Assembly: GCF_001598815.1 (NCBI RefSeq)
Contig: NZ_BCZQ01000012.1
Location: 165,250 to 229,249, forward strand
Origin: Sphingopyxis terrae subsp. terrae NBRC 15098
Lineage (GTDB): Bacteria > Pseudomonadota > Alphaproteobacteria > Sphingomonadales > Sphingomonadaceae
Length of the DNA stretch: 64,000 nt
Direction of reading: 5' to 3'
In this document: in pieces, positions 42,522 to 51,219 of the stretch
Layout: each line of letters starts with the position of its first letter
How positions within the stretch are numbered: position 1 is the first letter of the stretch
The notes under the pieces: generated by a model
Database searches by the model: none
What the model saw: only the letters and a program-made list of their open reading frames with translations
Told to the model about the DNA's origin: nothing
Program-made: the position numbers and the translations under genes

Positions 42522-44789
42522 ATGGCCGAAGGCAAGCCCCGCTACACCCCTTACAAGCAGCCCGCGGGCGGATGGGGCGCCGCCGCGGCCACCGCAAAAG
42601 TGCTGCTCGAACAAAGCGTCGTTACCAAGGGATCGCGCGCGCTGCTGTCGATGAACCAACCGGGCGGTTTCAAATGTCCGAGCTGCGCCTTTCCCGATGC
42701 GAGCTGCACCAAGAAGCTGGAATTCTGTGAAAATGGCGCCAAGGCGCTCGCGCATGAGGCGACGAAATTCCGGGTAACGCGCGACTTCTTTGCGGCGCAC
42801 AGTGTCACCGAGCTCATGGCGCAGTCGGACTATTGGCTCGAGATGCAGGGGCGGCTCACCGAGCCGATGCGCTATGACGCCGCGACCGACCATTATGTGC
42901 CGGTGAGCTGGGACGACGCCTTTGCGCTGATCGGCCGGCACCTGCGCGCGCTCGACGATCCCGACCAGGCCGAATTCTACACCTCCGGCCGCACTCCGAA
43001 CGAGGCCGCTTTCCTCTATTCGATCTTCGTGCGCGAGTTCGGCACCAACAATTTTCCCGATTGTTCGAACATGTGCCATGAACCGACGAGCCGCGGCCTG
43101 CCGCCTGCGATCGGGGTGGGCAAAGGGACGGTGATCCTCGACGATTTCGACCATGCCGAGGCCATCTTCGTGATTGGCCAGAACCCCGGCACCAACGCGC
43201 CGCGCATGATGACCTGCCTCGTCGAAGCGCGGCGGCGCGGGGTTCCGATCGTCGCGGTCAATCCGATGCCCGAACGCGCGCTGATCCGCTTCACCGAGCC
43301 GCAGGACATCGCGCAGATGGCGACCTTCGGCTCGACGCCGATCGCCAGCGAATTCGTGCATGTGAAGATCGGCGGCGATCTTGCGCTGATCAAGGGCATG
43401 ATGCGCACGATGTTCGAGCGCGAAGCCGCGGGCGAAACGGTCTTCGACCATGATTTCATCGCCGAGCATACCGAAGGTTTCGAGGAACTGCGCGACGACA
43501 TCATGGCGCAGGACTGGGGCGAGATGGTCGCGGTGTCGGGCATTTCGGAAGAGCAGATCCGCCGCTGCGCCGAGGTCTACATCCGCTCCAACGCCACGAT
43601 CATCTGTTACGGCATGGGGCTGACCCAGCATCAACTGGGATCGCGGCTGCTCCAGCAAGTTGCGGCGCTGCTGCTGCTCAAGGGCAATTACGGCAAGCCC
43701 GGCGCCGGCATCTCCCCGATCCGCGGTCATTCGAACGTGCAGGGCGATCGCACCGTCGGCATCGACGAAAAGCCGACCGAGGCTTATCTCGATCGCGTGC
43801 GCGATGTCTTCGGCTTCGAGCCGCCGCGCGCGCACGGCCATCACACCGTCGAATCGGTCGAGGCGATGATGGCGGGGACGGCGAAGGTCTTTATCGGGCT
43901 GGGCGGCAATTTCGTGCGCGCGGTGCCCGATACCGACCGCGCCTATGATGCGATGCGCAAGCTCGATCTGACCGTCGGCATCGCGACCAAGCTTAACCGC
44001 GGGCATCTCGTGCATGGCAAGGATGCGCTCATCCTGCCGGTCATCGCGCGATCCGAACGCATCGAAACCGCGGCGGGCGAGCAATTCGTCACGATCGAGG
44101 ATTCGATGTCGAACGTCACCGCCTCGCGCGGGGTGCTCGATCCGGCGAGCGCGCATCTGTTGCCGGAGGTCGAGATCGTCTGCCGCATGGCGATGTCGGC
44201 CTTGCCCGACAGCAAGGTCGATTGGGCGAGCTATATCGACGACTATGCCCGCATCCGCGACCGGATCGCCGACGTCTATCCCGCCATCTACGCCGATTTC
44301 GGGGAGCGTATCAAGGCGCCCAAAGGCTTTCATCTCGACATCGCGCCGCGGCGCCGCGCGTGGCTGACCCCGAACGGGAAAGCCAATTTCCTGCCGCTGC
44401 CCGGACTGCACGTCGATGCGCCGGTCGATGATCCCGGCATGTTGCGGCTCGCGACGGTGCGATCGCACGATCAGTTCAACACGACGATCTATAGCTATAA
44501 TGATCGCTATCGCGGCGTGTACAACGACCGGATGGTGGTGTTCATGAATGCCGAGGACATGGCGGCGCACGGCTTGGCCGAAGGCGCGAAGATCACGCTG
44601 GAAACGATCAGCACTGACGGCATCGTGCGGCGGGTCGAGGGGCTGACCGCGATCGACTATCCGATGCCGGCAGGTTCCATCGCGGGCTATTATCCCGAAC
44701 TCAACCCGCTGCTGCCGCTCGTCTATTATGACCCGATCAGCGGCTGCCCGGCGGCAAAGTCGATCCCCGTGCGGGTGGTCAGTATCTAA
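42522..44789 (+). CDS. Molybdopterin oxidoreductase of the FdhF/YdeP family
   Basis: A 755-aa protein of the formate dehydrogenase-like YdeP group. The N-terminus has Cys52, Cys55, Cys62 and Cys69 (FKCPSCAFPDASC then FCE), the YdeP cysteine pattern. SNMCHEPTSRGLP holds the probable Mo-ligating Cys in place of the selenocysteine of FdhF. VIGQNPGTNAPRM and RGHSNVQGDRTVGI are bis-MGD cofactor segments. The C-terminal molydop-binding domain includes YNDRYRGVYNDRM. YdeP proteins lack a firmly known substrate; E. coli YdeP is linked to acid resistance. Nearby fdhD and mobA support a Mo-cofactor enzyme. Confidence 0.9.
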   Translation: MAEGKPRYTPYKQPAGGWGAAAATAKVLLEQSVVTKGSRALLSMNQPGGFKCPSCAFPDASCTKKLEFCENGAKALAHEATKFRVTRDFFAAHSVTELMAQSDYWLEMQGRLTEPMRYDAATDHYVPVSWDDAFALIGRHLRALDDPDQAEFYTSGRTPNEAAFLYSIFVREFGTNNFPDCSNMCHEPTSRGLPPAIGVGKGTVILDDFDHAEAIFVIGQNPGTNAPRMMTCLVEARRRGVPIVAVNPMPERALIRFTEPQDIAQMATFGSTPIASEFVHVKIGGDLALIKGMMRTMFEREAAGETVFDHDFIAEHTEGFEELRDDIMAQDWGEMVAVSGISEEQIRRCAEVYIRSNATIICYGMGLTQHQLGSRLLQQVAALLLLKGNYGKPGAGISPIRGHSNVQGDRTVGIDEKPTEAYLDRVRDVFGFEPPRAHGHHTVESVEAMMAGTAKVFIGLGGNFVRAVPDTDRAYDAMRKLDLTVGIATKLNRGHLVHGKDALILPVIARSERIETAAGEQFVTIEDSMSNVTASRGVLDPASAHLLPEVEIVCRMAMSALPDSKVDWASYIDDYARIRDRIADVYPAIYADFGERIKAPKGFHLDIAPRRRAWLTPNGKANFLPLPGLHVDAPVDDPGMLRLATVRSHDQFNTTIYSYNDRYRGVYNDRMVVFMNAEDMAAHGLAEGAKITLETISTDGIVRRVEGLTAIDYPMPAGSIAGYYPELNPLLPLVYYDPISGCPAAKSIPVRVVSI

Positions 44790-45304
44790 GCAAAGCGATC
44801 GAGATCGGACGGGTGGTTGATGTTCGGCAGGTCGACATCGCTCTCGACCGCACGCGCACCGATGCGGCGGGCGAAGCTGCGCACCGACCGGTCGTCCTCT
44901 TCGCCGAGGAGCGCGTCGAGCAGCGGAAGCGCCTGCACCGGCCACAGACCGATAACCGGCTGCGCGGCGAGAGATGCCGGCGGCGGGGCAAGCAGATCGT
45001 GCAGATTTGCGGGTAGCCGAACACAGTCGACCGGCACCGTCAGCACCGCATCGAAGCCTTCGCGCGCGGCATAGGCAAGCGCCCCGGCGATGCCGCCGAG
45101 CGGGCCGAGGCCGGGCTGCGGCCGGTCGGGTATCGCGGCGACGGGCCCGTTTTCGCGCCCGACGATGACGATCCGGTCGCATTGGGGGTTCAGCGCCGCG
45201 ACGGCATGATCGAGGAGCGTCGTGCCGCCCAAGAGCGCCTGCGCCTTGTCCGAGCCGAAGCGGCGCGACTGCCCGCCGGCGAGTACCGCGCCGAGCAGCC
45301 TCAT
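44786..45304 (-). CDS. mobA: Molybdenum cofactor guanylyltransferase
   Basis: A 172-aa nucleotidyltransferase with the N-terminal GAVLAGGQSRRFGSDKA motif of MobA, GPLGGIAGAL, and the metal site VPVDCVRLP. It joins GMP to molybdopterin to form the guanine dinucleotide cofactor used by the YdeP/FdhF enzyme next door. Its start overlaps the fdhD stop (ATGA), and its stop overlaps that of the convergent ydeP-like gene by 4 bp. Confidence 0.92.
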   Translation of the reverse strand: MRLLGAVLAGGQSRRFGSDKAQALLGGTTLLDHAVAALNPQCDRIVIVGRENGPVAAIPDRPQPGLGPLGGIAGALAYAAREGFDAVLTVPVDCVRLPANLHDLLAPPPASLAAQPVIGLWPVQALPLLDALLGEEDDRSVRSFARRIGARAVESDVDLPNINHPSDLDRFA

Positions 45305-46110
45305 GCGATCATGCCCTGCGCGTCGCAGAGGATAAGGGCATTGTCGGCGCGCGCCAGCGAGACGAGCGTCAGCCCGGCCGATGCGGCGCGCTCGGCGGCA
45401 AGGCTGGTGGGCGCCGAGATGGTGACGAGCATCGGGCAGCCCGCGCGTACCGTCTTTTCGACCAGTTCGTAGCTGCAGCGCGCCGACAGCAGGATGAAGC
45501 CGCCCGCCGGATCGGTAGCGCCGCGCGCGAGCGCACCGACAAGCTTGTCAAGGGCAGTGTGCCGTCCGACGTCTTCGCGAACGAGCAAAATTTCGCCATC
45601 GGGGTCGCAGAAAGCGGCGGCGTGGGCGGCGCCGGTCGCACGCCCGAGCGGTTGCCGCTCGGGGAGCGCCGCAAGCGCGCGCGCGATCGCCGCGCGCGGC
45701 ACGGTGACGCGCGCGGTCACGGGTGGCAGCGGGCGCAGCACCGCGTCGATATTTTCGAGGCCGCACAGGCCGCAACTGCTCTCGCTCACGCGCGTCCGGG
45801 CGCGGTCGAGCGCGCGCGCAGCGCAAGCGGGGGAAAGCCAGAGCCGCAGCGCATGGCCGCCGGGAACCAGCTGCGCGTCGATCCGGTCGATCTGCGCTGC
45901 CGTATCAACGAACCCCTCGGCCAGTGCGAAGCCGACGCCGAAATCTTCGAGATCGGCGGGCGTCGCCATCATCACGGCATAGGCGAGCCCCTGAACCTCG
46001 ATCGAGACCGGCATCTCGACCGCGATCATGCGCTCGATGTCGGCATCGCCCGCCACCCCCAGACCCATCCGGCGCACCGGGCGCGGAAGGAAGGGCGGGG
46101 TATCGGCCAT
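45301..46110 (-). CDS. fdhD: FdhD-type sulfurtransferase for formate dehydrogenase maturation
   Basis: A 269-aa protein. The essential cysteine pair is in SESSCGLCGLENIDAV, matching the CxxC loop of FdhD. VREDVGRHTALDKLVGA and GFILLSARCSYELVEK are further invariant stretches. FdhD passes sulfur from IscS to the Mo-bisMGD centre. The ATG at 46110 overlaps the upstream acyl-CoA dehydrogenase stop, and mobA follows with an ATGA overlap, so the three form one transcript. Confidence 0.93.
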   Translation of the reverse strand: MADTPPFLPRPVRRMGLGVAGDADIERMIAVEMPVSIEVQGLAYAVMMATPADLEDFGVGFALAEGFVDTAAQIDRIDAQLVPGGHALRLWLSPACAARALDRARTRVSESSCGLCGLENIDAVLRPLPPVTARVTVPRAAIARALAALPERQPLGRATGAAHAAAFCDPDGEILLVREDVGRHTALDKLVGALARGATDPAGGFILLSARCSYELVEKTVRAGCPMLVTISAPTSLAAERAASAGLTLVSLARADNALILCDAQGMIA

Positions 46111-47282
46111 CAATAGGACCGCGGCATGCCGAGGACATGCTCGGCGAGGAAGGAGAGGATGAGGTTCGTCGAGATCGGCGCGACCTGATAGAGGCGCGTC
46201 TCGCGGAACTTGCGCTCGACGTCATATTCCTCGGCAAAGCCGAAACCGCCGTGGGTCTGGATGCAGACATTGCCGGCTTCGACCGACGCGTCGGCAGCGA
46301 GCATCTTTGCCATATTGGCCTCGGCGCCGTTGGGCTGCCCCGCTTCATAAAGCCGCGCGGCTTCGTGAACCATCAATTCGGCGGCGCGCATATTGGCATA
46401 GGCGCGCGCGATCGGGAAGGAGATGCCCTGGTTCTGGCCGATCGCGCGGCCGAAAACATGGCGTTCGTTCGCATAGTCGGCGGACTTCCGGATGAACCAT
46501 TTGGCGTCGCCGACACATTCGGCGGCGATCAACGTCCGTTCGGCGTTCATGCCCGAGAGGATGTAACGGAAGCCTTTTCCTTCCTCGCCCAACAGGTTGG
46601 CGGCCGGAATGCGCATATTGTCGAAGAAGACCTCGGTCGTCGCATGATTCATCATCGTGCGGATCGGGCGGATGGTGAGCGACCCGTCGGCCAGCGCCTT
46701 TTTCATATCGACGATGAAGGTCGAAAGGCCGTCGGTCTTTTTCGCCGCCTGATCTTTCGGCGTCGTGCGCGCGAGCAGCAGCATCAGGTCGCTATGCTCG
46801 GCGCGGCTGGTCCAGATTTTCTGGCCGTTCACGACATAATCGTCGCCATCGCGCACCGCGACGGTGCGCAGCGCGGTCGTGTCGGTGCCGCTCGTCGGCT
46901 CGGTGACGCCGAAGGCTTGGAGACGCAACTCGCCGGTTGCAATTTTGGGCAGATAGGCTTGCTTCTGTTCTTCCGACCCGTGGCGCAGGATCGAACCCAT
47001 GATGTACATCTGCGCGTGGCAGGCGCCGCCGTTGCAGCCTTCGGCCTGAATCGTCTCGAGGATCGCCGCCGCCGCCGACAGGCCGAGCCCCGATCCGCCA
47101 TATTCTTCGGGGATCAGCACCGAGAGATAGCCCGCGTCGGTCAGCGCCTTGACGAATGCGGTGGGATATTCGCGCCTTACGTCGAGTTCGCGCCAATATT
47201 CGCCCGGAAACTCGGCGCACAGCCGCCGCACGCCCTCACGAATCTCGGGAAAATGCTCGCTGTCATAGGGGCTGAGCTGCAT
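46110..47282 (-). CDS. Acyl-CoA dehydrogenase lacking the C-terminal EGT glutamate
   Basis: A 390-aa flavoprotein with FGVTEPTSGTDTTALRTVAV and the ETF/FAD segments of the family. At the usual catalytic position the sequence is LYQVAPISTNLIL, so the Glu of YEGT is replaced. A Glu in SGMNAERTLIAAE (Glu248) aligns with the alternative catalytic Glu of isovaleryl-CoA dehydrogenase, so the enzyme is probably active. It ends in LGMPRSY. It is coupled to fdhD and mobA, an unusual partnership. Substrate unknown. Confidence 0.9.
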   Translation of the reverse strand: MQLSPYDSEHFPEIREGVRRLCAEFPGEYWRELDVRREYPTAFVKALTDAGYLSVLIPEEYGGSGLGLSAAAAILETIQAEGCNGGACHAQMYIMGSILRHGSEEQKQAYLPKIATGELRLQAFGVTEPTSGTDTTALRTVAVRDGDDYVVNGQKIWTSRAEHSDLMLLLARTTPKDQAAKKTDGLSTFIVDMKKALADGSLTIRPIRTMMNHATTEVFFDNMRIPAANLLGEEGKGFRYILSGMNAERTLIAAECVGDAKWFIRKSADYANERHVFGRAIGQNQGISFPIARAYANMRAAELMVHEAARLYEAGQPNGAEANMAKMLAADASVEAGNVCIQTHGGFGFAEEYDVERKFRETRLYQVAPISTNLILSFLAEHVLGMPRSY

Positions 47283-47374
47283 CGTCGCTGGTCCAATCCT
47301 CTCTTTGCTTCGCGCCGCTTATGCCGATGCACCGCGCCGCCGCAACCATCAAGCGTGAGAGCGCGGGCGGCCGA

Positions 47375-48835
47375 TCACTCGGCCTCGGTGCTGAGTCCCA
47401 GCGCCGGGATGCCGATCGACCGGCGTCCGCCGAAATCCGACCGCACCACCACCGCGCCCTGCCGCTCCATATATTCGACGAGGCGGCGGACCCGGCCCGG
47501 CGAGCGCGTGCCATAGGCGGCGCCGAGCGCATCGTCGTCGGGGCAGGGCGATCCCTCCATCGCGGCGCGCCCGATCAGCAGGAAGGGCGCGAGCATGTCG
47601 TCGGGCAGGCGCGCCGCCGCGTCGAGCAGGTCGTGCCATTGCGGCTCGGCGGGATCGAAGATGCCCGCCTTGGCGAGTGCGAAGCGGCGCCGGAACTGCG
47701 CAAGGTCGAGCGGCACCTGCCGCAGCTTCTGCATCCGGCAGCGCACCGAAAAATCCTGATAGAGAAAGGATTCGGCATGGAAACCGCACGCCGGGTCGGC
47801 GAGCATGTCGCGCAGCGCCGCGATGACCACGGGTTCGGGATCGATCGCCGGTGCTGGCTCCGACGGCGGGCCGTCGTCGATGGGCGACGTGGCGTCTTCG
47901 GCGGGGACGACGAAGCGCTCCATCAACTCCTGCGCCGCGACCGGGCGTGGGGCCGGGGCGGGATGCGGCGCGGGTTGGGAGTCGAGATTGGCGAAGAGCA
48001 TCGTCTGCATATCGGCCGGCTCGGCGCTTGGCAGCGGCAACAGGCTGTGCGTGCCCGCGCGCGTCGCGGTACGGGTCGAGCCGATACGGATCGATACGGG
48101 CCGCCGCGTGATCGCGGGACCAAGGCCGAGGAAGCAGCCGCGGTCGAGGTCGCGTATCTGCTCGGCCTGGCGGCGCTCCATGCCGAGCAGGTCGGCGGCG
48201 CGCGCCATGTCGATGTCGAGGAAGGTGCGCCCCATCAGGAAATTGCTCGCCTCCGCGGCGACATTCTTGGCGAGCTTTGCGAGCCGCTGCGTCGCGATGG
48301 CGCCGGCGAGGCCGCGCTTGCGGCCGCGGCACATCAAATTGGTCATCGCCGACAGCGAGGCGCGCCGAACCGCGTCGGACACTTCGCCCGCCGCGCTCGG
48401 TGCGAACATCTGGGCTTCGTCGACGACGACGAGCGCCGGGAACCAGTGCGCGCGCGGCGCATCGAACAGGGCGTTCAGGAAGACCGCGACGCAGCTCATC
48501 TGCGCCTCGATCTCCAGCGTGTCGAGGCTGAGGACGACCGAGGCGCGATGTTCGCGGATGCGCGCGCCCATCGCCGCGATTTCGGCCTCGCTATAATCGC
48601 CTGCGTTGACGACGATGTGCGAATATTGGTCGGCGAGGGTGACGAAATCGCCCTCGGGATCGATCACGATCTGCTGGACGAGTCCTGCGCTTTCTTCGAG
48701 CAGGCGGCGGAGCAGGTGCGATTTGCCCGATCCTGAATTGCCCTGGACCAACAGGCGCGTCGCCAGCAATTCCTGGACATTGACATGAACGGGCCGCTGC
48801 GCGCCGTCGATTCCGATTTCGATGCTGTTGTCCAC
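47375..48835 (-). CDS. HerA/DUF87-like ATPase, function unknown
   Basis: A ~486-aa P-loop protein. Walker A is GNSGSGKS at residues 32-39, very near the N-terminus, and Walker B is FPALVVVDEAQMFAP. GAIATQRLAKLAKNVAAEASNF resembles the sensor region of HerA-like helicases. A proline-rich linker (~275-320) leads to a C-terminal domain without recognised motifs that ends in a possible winged-helix part (VRRLVEYMERQGAVVVRS). A GTG at 48835 was taken as start. No NurA nuclease or defence partner is adjacent. It may act on DNA. Confidence 0.75.
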   Translation of the reverse strand: MDNSIEIGIDGAQRPVHVNVQELLATRLLVQGNSGSGKSHLLRRLLEESAGLVQQIVIDPEGDFVTLADQYSHIVVNAGDYSEAEIAAMGARIREHRASVVLSLDTLEIEAQMSCVAVFLNALFDAPRAHWFPALVVVDEAQMFAPSAAGEVSDAVRRASLSAMTNLMCRGRKRGLAGAIATQRLAKLAKNVAAEASNFLMGRTFLDIDMARAADLLGMERRQAEQIRDLDRGCFLGLGPAITRRPVSIRIGSTRTATRAGTHSLLPLPSAEPADMQTMLFANLDSQPAPHPAPAPRPVAAQELMERFVVPAEDATSPIDDGPPSEPAPAIDPEPVVIAALRDMLADPACGFHAESFLYQDFSVRCRMQKLRQVPLDLAQFRRRFALAKAGIFDPAEPQWHDLLDAAARLPDDMLAPFLLIGRAAMEGSPCPDDDALGAAYGTRSPGRVRRLVEYMERQGAVVVRSDFGGRRSIGIPALGLSTEAE

Positions 48836-48905
48836 TGCGCAGCCCCTAACGAGGCGTCCGCGCCGTGACAACCGGGCTCGGCGCTCGGCGACGGCGCGCG
48901 CCGCG

Positions 48906-50183
48906 TCAGCGGATGATCGTCCCGCCTTTCATCACATGATCGATCCGTTCGAGGACGCGGATATCGGTCAGCGGATCGGCCTTCACCGCGATCAGGTCGC
49001 CATAGCGGCCCGGTGCCACCGCGCCGACATCGCTACGGCCCATTTCTTCCGAAGCGCGGCCGGTCGCGGCCTGGATCGCCTGCATCGGCGTCATGCCATA
49101 ACGGACCATATAGGCGAATTGCCGCGCGTTGAGCCCGTGCGGATAGACCCCCGCGTCGGTCGCGAAGCCGATCTTGATCCCCAATTCGACGGCCCGCCTG
49201 AACGCCGCGCGCTGCGTGTCGGTGGTTTCGCGATTCTTGCGCAGATATTCCTCGGGCCAACCCTCTTTCGTCCCGATGTCGTTAATGTAATCGCCGTTGT
49301 AGATGTCCATCGCGAGCCAGGTGCCGTGCGCCTTCGCCATCTGCAGCGCCTCTTCGTCGGCGAGGCTTGCATGCTCGATGCTGTCGACCCCGGCACGGAT
49401 CGCATTCTTGATCCCTTCGGCGCCATGCGCGTGAGCCGTGACGCGCTTGCCGCGCGCGTGGGCAACCGTCACGACGGCGCGAAGCTGATCCTCGGTGAGT
49501 TCGGGTGCACCGGGTTCGGTGCCGATCGCCAGCACCGCGCCGGTCGCAATCGTCTTGATGAAATCGGCGCCATGATCGAGCAGAAAGGCGGTCTTGGCCG
49601 CGGCCTCTTCGGGCGTCGCGGCGACCCCCAGCCGCATATCGGGCGGGAGCTGGTCATTGGGGACCACGCCGTTGAGTTCGCCGCCGCCGCCGGGGATGGT
49701 GATATAGGCGCCCGCGACCCACATGCGCGGCCCCGGTACATCGCCGCGGTCGATCGCATTGCGGAGTGCGACATCGGTCAGCCCGCGATAGGTGCCGACG
49801 TCGCGCACGCTGGTGAAGCCGGCGTCGAGCGTCACGCGTGCGTTGCGCGCGCCGACGAGCGCTGTTTCGGCGGGCGAGGCCTTCATCGGTGCGGCAAGAT
49901 CGGCGCTCTGCCCCAGATCGGCGAGGTGCGTGTGCAGGTCGATCAGCCCGGGCAGCACGGTATAGGCCGACCAGTCGACTACCTGTGCGCCGTCGGGCGC
50001 CTTGCCGCACGGCGCGACCGCGACGATATGCTCGTCGGCGATGGTGATGCACTGGCCGGTGCGAACGGTGTCGGTCAGCCCGTCGATCAGGCGCCCGGCC
50101 TTTACATAGATGCTTGCCGCCGAAGCGGGCGCGGATACCGCCGCCAGCGCGGCGATCAGCGCGAAGCGTTGAAAGTGTCGCAC
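48906..50183 (-). CDS. Secreted amidohydrolase (imidazolonepropionase-like, metal-dependent)
   Basis: A 425-aa protein starting at GTG, with a signal peptide (MRHFQRFALIAALAAVSAPASA). Metal-ligand motifs are LIDLHTHL (HxH), KRVTAHAHGAEG, DSIEHAS and GFATDAG (Asp). This is the amidohydrolase group of periplasmic dipeptidase/prolidase-like enzymes; actual substrate is unknown. Its start overlaps the end of the upstream metallopeptidase gene by 28 bp, which suggests co-expression. Confidence 0.88.
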   Translation of the reverse strand: MRHFQRFALIAALAAVSAPASAASIYVKAGRLIDGLTDTVRTGQCITIADEHIVAVAPCGKAPDGAQVVDWSAYTVLPGLIDLHTHLADLGQSADLAAPMKASPAETALVGARNARVTLDAGFTSVRDVGTYRGLTDVALRNAIDRGDVPGPRMWVAGAYITIPGGGGELNGVVPNDQLPPDMRLGVAATPEEAAAKTAFLLDHGADFIKTIATGAVLAIGTEPGAPELTEDQLRAVVTVAHARGKRVTAHAHGAEGIKNAIRAGVDSIEHASLADEEALQMAKAHGTWLAMDIYNGDYINDIGTKEGWPEEYLRKNRETTDTQRAAFRRAVELGIKIGFATDAGVYPHGLNARQFAYMVRYGMTPMQAIQAATGRASEEMGRSDVGAVAPGRYGDLIAVKADPLTDIRVLERIDHVMKGGTIIR

Positions 50184-51061
50184 TGGCGCGGATCTCCGGT
50201 TTCCAGGCCGCGGCGCAGCCAGCTCATGCGCTGTTCGCTCGTGCCGTGGGTGAAACTTTCAGGAACGGGACGCTGCCCGGCCGAGCGCATCAGCGTATCG
50301 TCGCCGATCGCGTTGGCGGCGCGCATCGCTTCTTCCATATCGCCGGGTTCCATCACCGGCTGACCGTCCTTCGTCCGCGCGCGATTGGCCCAAACGCCGG
50401 CGTAGCAGTCGGCCTGCAGCTCCATGCGAACCTGCAGTGCATTGCCCTCGGCCTGCGACGATCGCGCCTGCATCTGGCGAACCTTGTCCGAAATGCCGGT
50501 CAGCGTCTGGATGTGGTGACCGACCTCGTGCGCGACGACATAGGCCTGCGCCGCATCGCCGGCGGCGCCGAAGCGGCTCGCCAGTTCGTTGAAGAAGTTG
50601 GTGTCGAGGTAGACCCCTTGATCGGCGGGGCAGTAGAACGGGCCCATCGCGGCCTGTGCAGCGCCGCAGCCCGACCGGTTTTCGTCGGTGAAGAAATTGA
50701 GCGTCGGCTTGCGATAGCCGTCGACAAGCTGCCCCCAGACCTGATGCGTCGAGCCGAAGACGTTGCAGGCGAATTTCTCCGCCGCCGTGTCGCAGGCAAC
50801 CCCCTGCGGTGCGCCGCGGCTTTGTGCCATCGGGTCGGCGCTTCCGCCCCCGGTGCTGAGCAGGCTGGCGCCGGGACCGAGAAAGACGAAGGCGAGCACG
50901 CCGAGCAGCAGGATGGTCCCGCAGCCCATCTTGCGTCCGAGCAGCATCGGCAGCAGGCCGACGAGCAATCCGCCCATGCCGCCGCCCCCGCCGCCGAATC
51001 CGCCTCCGCCGCGACCGAGATCGCGAATGTCGTCGCCGGGATCATAATCGTCGAGGCGCAT
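50156..51061 (-). CDS. YpfJ-like neutral zinc metallopeptidase, membrane-anchored
   Basis: A 301-aa protein of the putative neutral zinc metallopeptidase family. Residues 1-30 are Gly/Asp-rich (DDIRDLGRGGGGFGGGGGG), followed by a membrane segment (~47-63). The zinc motif is VVAHEVGHHIQ (HExxH), with downstream ELQADCYAGVWA supplying the third ligand region. The catalytic domain should be outside the inner membrane. Biological role is unknown. The ATG at 51061 fits the conserved MRLDDYDPGDDIRD start. Confidence 0.9.
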   Translation of the reverse strand: MRLDDYDPGDDIRDLGRGGGGFGGGGGGMGGLLVGLLPMLLGRKMGCGTILLLGVLAFVFLGPGASLLSTGGGSADPMAQSRGAPQGVACDTAAEKFACNVFGSTHQVWGQLVDGYRKPTLNFFTDENRSGCGAAQAAMGPFYCPADQGVYLDTNFFNELASRFGAAGDAAQAYVVAHEVGHHIQTLTGISDKVRQMQARSSQAEGNALQVRMELQADCYAGVWANRARTKDGQPVMEPGDMEEAMRAANAIGDDTLMRSAGQRPVPESFTHGTSEQRMSWLRRGLETGDPRQCDTFNASR

Positions 51062-51219
51062 GCCTGTCTCCGCCGTCAAAGCCTTGTCGTAAAACGGTTG
51101 TGGCAGCAGCACCCCGCAATTGGAAGGGGATTCGCGCTGCACAGCACCCTTGCATTGTTCGCTGTTGCGGCGCACAAAAGACGCGGGTGCCGACCCAGAA
51201 GAGGATCGTTTCCGAGTCC

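Noticed and set aside
42414..45182. A 922-codon antisense open frame over the YdeP-like gene
   Set aside because: Shadow of the molybdopterin oxidoreductase; no recognisable family features.
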